From Microthrixaceae bacterium (GTDB lineage: Bacteria; Actinomycetota; Acidimicrobiia; Acidimicrobiales; Microtrichaceae), in NCBI GenBank assembly GCA_023957975.1, contig JAMLGM010000005.1, positions 165,054 through 229,053 of the forward strand: a DNA stretch of 64,000 nt. The letters are read 5' to 3'. A program made the translations under genes and the position numbers. Of the stretch, positions 62,764 to 64,000 are shown in pieces. The notes beneath the pieces are model-generated. The model ran no database searches, had not been told where the DNA came from, and saw nothing but the letters and a program-made list of their open reading frames with translations. Every line of letters starts with the position of its first letter. Position 1 is the first letter of the stretch.

Positions 62764-63744
62764 TTATTGGGTGCCAACGGTTTCGTTGGACCTCTGGGCG
62801 GCATAATACGCGGCTTCAGCCTCGACTGGGGGCACGCGTCCGAGACGGTGCATCAGCCGGTCGTTGTTGAACCAGCCAACCCAGTCCGCAGTGATGTGCT
62901 CGACATCAGACACGTTTCGTAGCGGGCCGCGTCGAAACGGCGAATCAGCTCGGACACACTCGGTCTTGAACAACCCGATCGTGGTTTCAGCCAGAGCGTT
63001 GTCGTATGCGTCACCAACCGTGCCGATAGATGGTCGAAGCCCCGACAGGACCAGGGTTTCACCGAAGCGCACCGCGGTGTATTGGGACCCGGCATCGGAG
63101 TGATGAACCGCCCCCGCAACGCTGTGGCCCTGACGTTGACGCAACGCGACGGCTTGGCGGATCGCGGCCTCGACAAAGGACGTGTGCTTCGACATCGACG
63201 CTTCCCAACCGATGATCGCACCCGCGTACGCGTCGATCACAAACGCCACATACGCGAAACGGCCATCAACCAGTTTCACGTAGGTGAAATCAGCGACCAG
63301 CAGCCGGTTCGGGGCGTCAACACGGAACTGGCGGTCCACAAGGTCAGGAGCCCTCACCGCAGCCGGATCCGCAACGGTGGTGCGTACTCGGGCTTGGCGT
63401 CGAACCCCGTGCCAACCGTTGAGTTTCATCAACCGCTCAACCGTGCACCTTGCGACAGGGATCCCTTCGCGACGGAGATGAGCCCACATTTTGAGCGACC
63501 CATACACCGCTTCAGGGCGACGCCGCCCCGTGTGGTCAGGCTCGTGATAGCCGGCGAGGATCTCGGTGATCGTGGCGTCCCACAACGCCCGTTTCGAAGG
63601 CGCTCTGGCCGCCCAGGCGTGAAACGTTCTCGGAGCGATCTTGACACCAGACGCGTTCAGCGCCCGGCAGATCGAAGCGACCCCGAAACGGGTTTTATGG
63701 GCTGCGATGAACTCGCAGAGCTCGGACGTTGTTAGCGACGTGAG
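62764..63744 (-). CDS. IS3-family transposase OrfB (DDE integrase core)
   Basis: The frame is open from 63744 and overlaps orfA by 13 bases in the -1 frame, so it is probably made by programmed frameshifting rather than its own start. It has an HTH_21 region (FGVASICRALNASG), the linker AVYGSLKMWAHLRREGIPVARCTVERLM, and the DDE residues in VADFTYVK, HHSDAGSQYTAVRF and NALAETTIGLFKTE, 35 residues after the second Asp as usual. It looks intact. Confidence 0.92.
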   Translation of the reverse strand, partial: LTSLTTSELCEFIAAHKTRFGVASICRALNASGVKIAPRTFHAWAARAPSKRALWDATITEILAGYHEPDHTGRRRPEAVYGSLKMWAHLRREGIPVARCTVERLMKLNGWHGVRRQARVRTTVADPAAVRAPDLVDRQFRVDAPNRLLVADFTYVKLVDGRFAYVAFVIDAYAGAIIGWEASMSKHTSFVEAAIRQAVALRQRQGHSVAGAVHHSDAGSQYTAVRFGETLVLSGLRPSIGTVGDAYDNALAETTIGLFKTECVRADSPFRRGPLRNVSDVEHITADWVGWFNNDRLMHRLGRVPPVEAEAAYYAAQRSNETVGTQ

Positions 63745-64000
63745 CGCGGGTCGCTCTCCCGCACGAAGAAAGACGTCGCAGCTTTCAACACCTCGATCGT
63801 TTCTTCGAGCTCACGGTTCTTGCGTTTCAACTCGCGGATCTCTGCGGCGGCTTCGCTGGTCACGCCTGGCCGTTCACCACCATCGACCTGTGCTTGACGA
63901 ACCCAGTTCCGCAACGTTTCGGCATGCATCCCCAAACGGGTAGCGACTGCTTTGATCGCTTGCCATTCCGACGGGTACTCCCCGACGTGATCGGTCACCA
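63732..64000 (-). CDS. IS3-family transposase OrfA, N-terminus outside the window
   Basis: The visible 89 residues contain the HTH part SEWQAIKAVATRLGMHAETLRNWVRQAQVD and a leucine-zipper-like helix (EIRELKRKNRELEETIEVLK). They end SDPRSRR at 63732. The frame continues to the window edge, so the GTG at 63998 is probably internal. OrfA binds the terminal repeats and pairs with OrfB. Confidence 0.9.
   Translation of the reverse strand, partial: VTDHVGEYPSEWQAIKAVATRLGMHAETLRNWVRQAQVDGGERPGVTSEAAAEIRELKRKNRELEETIEVLKAATSFFVRESDPRSRR

Larger units (their letters stand above)
62752..64000 (-). mobile_element. IS3-family insertion sequence, 5' end beyond the window
   Basis: Two overlapping frames in the -1 relation, orfA and orfB, form a standard IS3-type transposase. 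The downstream border is near 62752-62763, just after the orfB stop, where rhs coding sequence starts. No terminal repeat could be compared because the other end lies outside. Confidence 0.88.

Overview
The window is high-GC actinobacterial DNA. Supporting signs are the GTG/TTG starts, ATGA/GTGA stop-start overlaps and the gene set: a CYP51-ferredoxin locus, a DesA3-like desaturase with its reductase, a MenJ-like geranylgeranyl reductase, a deazaflavin-dependent oxidoreductase and several MpaB, SDR and P450 proteins. An acidimicrobial host (Ilumatobacter/Microthrix-like) is my inference. No rRNA, tRNA or CRISPR array was seen.

Layout. 1-5.1 kb (mostly minus): alpha/beta hydrolase (cut by the window edge), small charged protein, cold-shock protein, MocR-like aminotransferase, an XRE regulator (+) and a lipoprotein/membrane-protein pair. 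5.3-6.0 kb: PIG-L deacetylase. 6.0-13.8 kb: nine minus-strand genes running TetR, CYP123-like P450, SDR, CYP51, ferredoxin, aldehyde dehydrogenase, HIBADH-like dehydrogenase, CMD-like protein, SDR. This is the gene content of the M. tuberculosis Rv0763c-Rv0771 locus, here on one strand behind a TetR promoter with two perfect operators. 13.9-23.4 kb: thioesterase, a Snf2/HelZ-like helicase, two PH-domain membrane proteins, SDRs and an enoyl-CoA hydratase. 23.6-26.9 kb: a less GC-rich island with an AbiE-type toxin-antitoxin pair and a predicted PD-(D/E)XK nuclease. 26.9-35.4 kb: RlmG/RsmC-like methyltransferase, a DUF4041-like protein and a complete Mrp cation/proton antiporter operon (MrpA-B fused, then C, D, E, F, G). 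35.5-42.3 kb: deazaflavin oxidoreductase, an RNase HI-SLOG fusion, a Tat-exported intradiol dioxygenase-like protein, two sugar kinases, a 41-residue lipoprotein with a strong terminator, a nitrobindin-like protein and a MerR regulator. 42.4-46.4 kb: reductase plus desaturase, then MpaB oxygenase plus TetR with its operator. 46.5-49.3 kb: AlkB and two decayed genes (SnoaL-like, phoX). 49.4-55.0 kb: geranylgeranyl reductase, sulfotransferase, DUF1214 protein, DEAD-box helicase. 55.0-56.5 kb: a questin-oxidase-like gene facing soxR across a perfect SoxR box. 56.6-64 kb: a secreted nuclease-like protein and a lipoprotein, followed by a mobile, AT-richer zone with a YD-repeat scrap, a truncated IS256 element, a 98-residue membrane protein, a 5'-truncated rhs gene and an IS3-family element running off the right edge.

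The most notable signals are the regulatory architectures that can be read directly (SoxR box with 19-bp spacer, TetR operator filling a promoter spacer, operator on a leaderless promoter), the AbiE-nuclease island, the RHS tip with a candidate immunity protein, and a family of near-perfect palindromes between genes, one of which codes for the end of a protein.
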